DNA of 64,000 nt from Flavobacterium hydatis. Lineage in GTDB: Bacteria; Bacteroidota; Bacteroidia; Flavobacteriales; Flavobacteriaceae. Below are positions 61,811 to 64,000 of the stretch, piece by piece. The stretch covers positions 124,001 through 188,000 of the forward strand of contig NZ_JPRM01000024.1 in NCBI RefSeq assembly GCF_000737695.1, given 5' to 3'. A program made the position numbers and the translations under genes. The first letter of the stretch is position 1; each line of letters starts with the position of its first letter. A model generated the notes under the pieces. That model had not been told where the DNA came from, ran no database searches, and saw nothing but the letters and a program-made list of their open reading frames with translations.

Positions 61811-62845
61811 TTATGGTTTCGCAATCTCAAGCACAACCCTTCCTTCTATTTGTCCTTTTTTCATTTTATCAAAAACATCATTGACATCTTCTAATTTTGC
61901 AGGAGTAATTGTTGCTTTTACTTTTCCTTCTGTAGCAAATTCTATTGCTTCTTTCATATCTTTACGTGTACCTACAATCGAACCGCGAATTGTTATTCTG
62001 TTTAAAACAGTATCAAAAATTGATAAATCAAAGTTCCCCGGAGGAAGTCCGTTAAGTGCCATTGTACCTTTTCTTCTTAAGGTTTCAAGACCTTGCTTAA
62101 AAGCTATAGGAGAAACGGCCGTAATTAATGCCCCATGCATTCCACCAACTTCCTTTTTTAAGAATTCCCCAGGATTTTGATTTTTTGCGTTTACGACTAA
62201 ATCGGCTCCAAGTTTTTTGGCTAGATTAAGTTTATCATCAGCAACATCAATCGCTGCAACATGCATTCCCATTGCTTTGGCGTATTGTACAGCAACGTGC
62301 CCCAGACCTCCAATTCCTGAAATCGCAACCCATTCTCCGGGTTTGACCTCAGTTTCTTTAAGTCCTTTGTACACTGTTACTCCAGCACAAAGTATGGGAG
62401 CCATTTCCATAAAATTGACATTTGAAGGTAAAAGTCCAACATATCTTGCATCGGCAATAACATATTCGGCAAATCCACCATCTACACTATACCCCCCATT
62501 TTGTTGTGTATCGCATAAGGTTTCCCAACCTGTAATACATTGATCACAACCTCCGCAGGCACTATAAAGCCAGGGCACACCAACTGCATCGCCCTCTTTT
62601 ACATTTTTTACATCCTGACCAAGCGCAACAACGTAACCCACGGCTTCATGTCCTGGAATTAATGGCATTTTTGGTTTTACGGGCCAATCCCCTTCTACGG
62701 CATGTAAATCGGTATGACAAACACCACTTGCAATAACTTTTACAAGAATTTCGTTTTTACCTGGTCGTTTTACTTCGACTTCTTCAATCTTTAAAAGAGA
62801 ACCAAATTCTCTTACAACTGCGGCTTTCATTGTTTTTGGCAACAT
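61811..62845 (-). CDS. Zinc-dependent alcohol dehydrogenase (AdhP-like)
   Basis: This medium-chain dehydrogenase/reductase of about 344 residues oxidises alcohols to aldehydes with NAD. Catalytic zinc ligands are in GVCHTDLHAVEGDW (about 41-54) and GHEAVGYV (about 66-73). The structural zinc site has four Cys in CGGCDQCITGWETLC (about 98-112). The NAD loop is GIGGLGHVAVQYAKAMG (about 172-188). The frame extends to 62869, but that would run into a hairpin at 62862-62892; the ATG at 62845 (MLPKTMKAAVV) is more likely. It follows an aldehyde dehydrogenase on the same strand, giving an alcohol-to-acid route. Confidence 0.92.
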   Translation of the reverse strand: MLPKTMKAAVVREFGSLLKIEEVEVKRPGKNEILVKVIASGVCHTDLHAVEGDWPVKPKMPLIPGHEAVGYVVALGQDVKNVKEGDAVGVPWLYSACGGCDQCITGWETLCDTQQNGGYSVDGGFAEYVIADARYVGLLPSNVNFMEMAPILCAGVTVYKGLKETEVKPGEWVAISGIGGLGHVAVQYAKAMGMHVAAIDVADDKLNLAKKLGADLVVNAKNQNPGEFLKKEVGGMHGALITAVSPIAFKQGLETLRRKGTMALNGLPPGNFDLSIFDTVLNRITIRGSIVGTRKDMKEAIEFATEGKVKATITPAKLEDVNDVFDKMKKGQIEGRVVLEIAKP

Positions 62846-62861
62846 AATTTTATTTATTTGC

Positions 62862-62892
62862 AAGAGCAATAAGTTAATAGTTTATTGCTCTT
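62862..62892 (-). terminator. Hairpin between aldehyde and alcohol dehydrogenase genes
   Basis: AGAGCAATAA pairs with TTATTGCTCT. It lies downstream of the aldehyde dehydrogenase stop and just before the alcohol dehydrogenase start. The T run after the stem on the minus strand is weak, so it may attenuate rather than stop transcription. Confidence 0.5.
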
Positions 62893-62908
62893 TGGTTTAT
62901 ACAATTCT

Positions 62909-64000
62909 TTAAAAGAAACCTAATTTCTTTTTGTCATAAGAAATAAGCATATTTTTGGTTTGGCGGTATTGTTCCAACATCATTTTGTGGTTCTCACGAC
63001 CAATTCCAGATTGCTTGTAACCTCCAAACGGTGCGCCTGCAGGATAAGAATGATACTGATTTATCCAAACTCTTCCGGATTGAATAGCTCTCGGAACTTG
63101 ATAAATTTCGTGCGCATCACGTGTCCAAACTCCAGCTCCTAAACCGTACATAGTATCATTTGCAATAGCAATAGCTTCTTCGGTAGTTTTAAAAGTGGTT
63201 ACAGCTAGAACAGGTCCGAAAATTTCTTCCTGAAAAATTCTCATTTTATTATTCCCTTTAAACAAAGTTGGCTTAATGTAGTAACCACCTTCTAAATCTC
63301 CGCCTAAATTATTTTCTGCACCACCAGTAAGTAGTTCTGCACCTTCTTCTTTTCCTAATTTTATATAAGAAAGAATTTTTTCTTTTTGCACTATCGAAGT
63401 CTGTGCACCAATCATGGTAGTTTTATCTAATGGATTTCCTGCAATAATAGCTTCTGTTCTTTCGATTACTCTTTTAATAAACTTATCGTAGATGTCTTCG
63501 TGAACTAATAATCTAGATGGACAAGTACAAATTTCTCCTTGATTCAATGCAAATAAAACGGCACCTTCTATGGCTTTATCAAAGAAATCATCGTCATGGT
63601 CGGCAACAGACGGGAAAAATATATTTGGTGATTTCCCGCCTAGTTCTAGTGTTACCGGAATGATATTTTCGGTCGCATATTGCATTACTAATCGTCCTGT
63701 TGTTGTAGAACCTGTAAATGCTGCTTTAGAAACTTTTTTGTTAGTTACTAACGGACGTCCTAGTTCGGCACCAAAACCATTTACAATATTTAAAACTCCC
63801 GGAGGAAGAATATCTCCTATAAGTTCCATTAATACTAATATAGAAATTGGCGTGCTTTCGGCAGGTTTTAAAACGATTGTATTTCCTGCTGCAAGTGCTG
63901 GAGCTATTTTCCAGACAGCCATTAATATTGGGAAATTCCAAGGAATAATTTGAGCAACGACTCCTAAAGGTTCGCTCAATGCGATAGAAACTGTTTGTGA
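62909..64000 (-). CDS. Aldehyde dehydrogenase, 5' end outside the window
   Basis: This is a 363-residue fragment of an NAD-dependent aldehyde dehydrogenase; the open frame continues past the right edge, so the true start is missing (the family has about 500 residues). Landmarks: QIIPWNFP for substrate and cofactor binding, LKPAEST, GSTTTGRLV (NAD loop), the catalytic Glu in TLELGGKSPN, and the catalytic Cys in NQGEICTCPSR. The C terminus has FGGYKQSGIGRENH. ExaC/AldB-type acetaldehyde dehydrogenases look alike, so the substrate is uncertain. It forms a module with the downstream alcohol dehydrogenase and DUF779 genes. Confidence 0.92.
   Translation of the reverse strand, partial: SQTVSIALSEPLGVVAQIIPWNFPILMAVWKIAPALAAGNTIVLKPAESTPISILVLMELIGDILPPGVLNIVNGFGAELGRPLVTNKKVSKAAFTGSTTTGRLVMQYATENIIPVTLELGGKSPNIFFPSVADHDDDFFDKAIEGAVLFALNQGEICTCPSRLLVHEDIYDKFIKRVIERTEAIIAGNPLDKTTMIGAQTSIVQKEKILSYIKLGKEEGAELLTGGAENNLGGDLEGGYYIKPTLFKGNNKMRIFQEEIFGPVLAVTTFKTTEEAIAIANDTMYGLGAGVWTRDAHEIYQVPRAIQSGRVWINQYHSYPAGAPFGGYKQSGIGRENHKMMLEQYRQTKNMLISYDKKKLGFF

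Overview
The window looks like a chromosomal segment of a Flavobacterium-type member of the Bacteroidota. The evidence is low G+C, A-rich start regions with no strong Shine-Dalgarno sequences, TAnnTTTG-type -7 boxes, a PorX two-domain regulator, a Por secretion (type IX) sorting tail on a leucine-rich-repeat protein, a fused LpxC/FabZ, and lineage-typical small proteins. I saw no rRNA, tRNA, CRISPR array, prophage, transposase or defence island. Most of the window is core chromosome.

Region 1 (1-16.2 kb, all minus strand). From right to left in transcription order it holds an HD-domain phosphohydrolase, then a lipid A block (lpxD, lpxC/fabZ, lpxA, efp, a second lpxD-like gene and an NTF2-like gene). 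These are followed by sucD, a small GIY-YIG-like protein, a T9SS-sorted LRR protein, fabG, a VWA-like membrane protein, a translationally abutting DUF4846/M15-peptidase pair and a LysR regulator. Two near-identical UUCG-loop terminators bracket the LRR gene.

Region 2 (16.4-30.3 kb, mostly plus strand). A GbsR/MarR regulator heads a tripartite RND efflux operon (adaptor, pump, outer-membrane channel). The adaptor gene carries two in-frame TAA codons. Then come porX, tsaE, an alanine dehydrogenase, a DUF4258-like protein, ung (minus strand), a mutS2-like gene without a visible Smr domain, and a DCC-family protein.

Region 3 (30.3-53 kb, mixed strands). It contains ettA, holA, a stand-alone HsdR-N-type nuclease-fold protein, a glycosyltransferase, an OmpA lipoprotein, a YrdC/Sua5 protein, uvrD, a TauE/TSUP transporter, a patatin, an M1 aminopeptidase, a Dph6-like ATPase, an HExxH protein paired with an Asp/Asn-hydroxylase-like protein, several hypothetical proteins, and recG.

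Region 4 (53-64 kb). A second RND operon (adaptor, pump, TolC) is followed by a bestrophin, an AraC regulator, and a minus-strand alcohol/aldehyde module. That module is an aldehyde dehydrogenase cut by the window edge, a zinc alcohol dehydrogenase and a DUF779 protein.

The least explained part of the window is its intergenic DNA. It holds octamer-phased repeat arrays, several starting at or near a stop codon; a 142-145 bp tandem repeat with inverted relatives 8 kb away; a pair of ~84-bp hairpin elements with compensatory stem changes; and two elements that resemble the Flavo-1 structured-RNA candidate.
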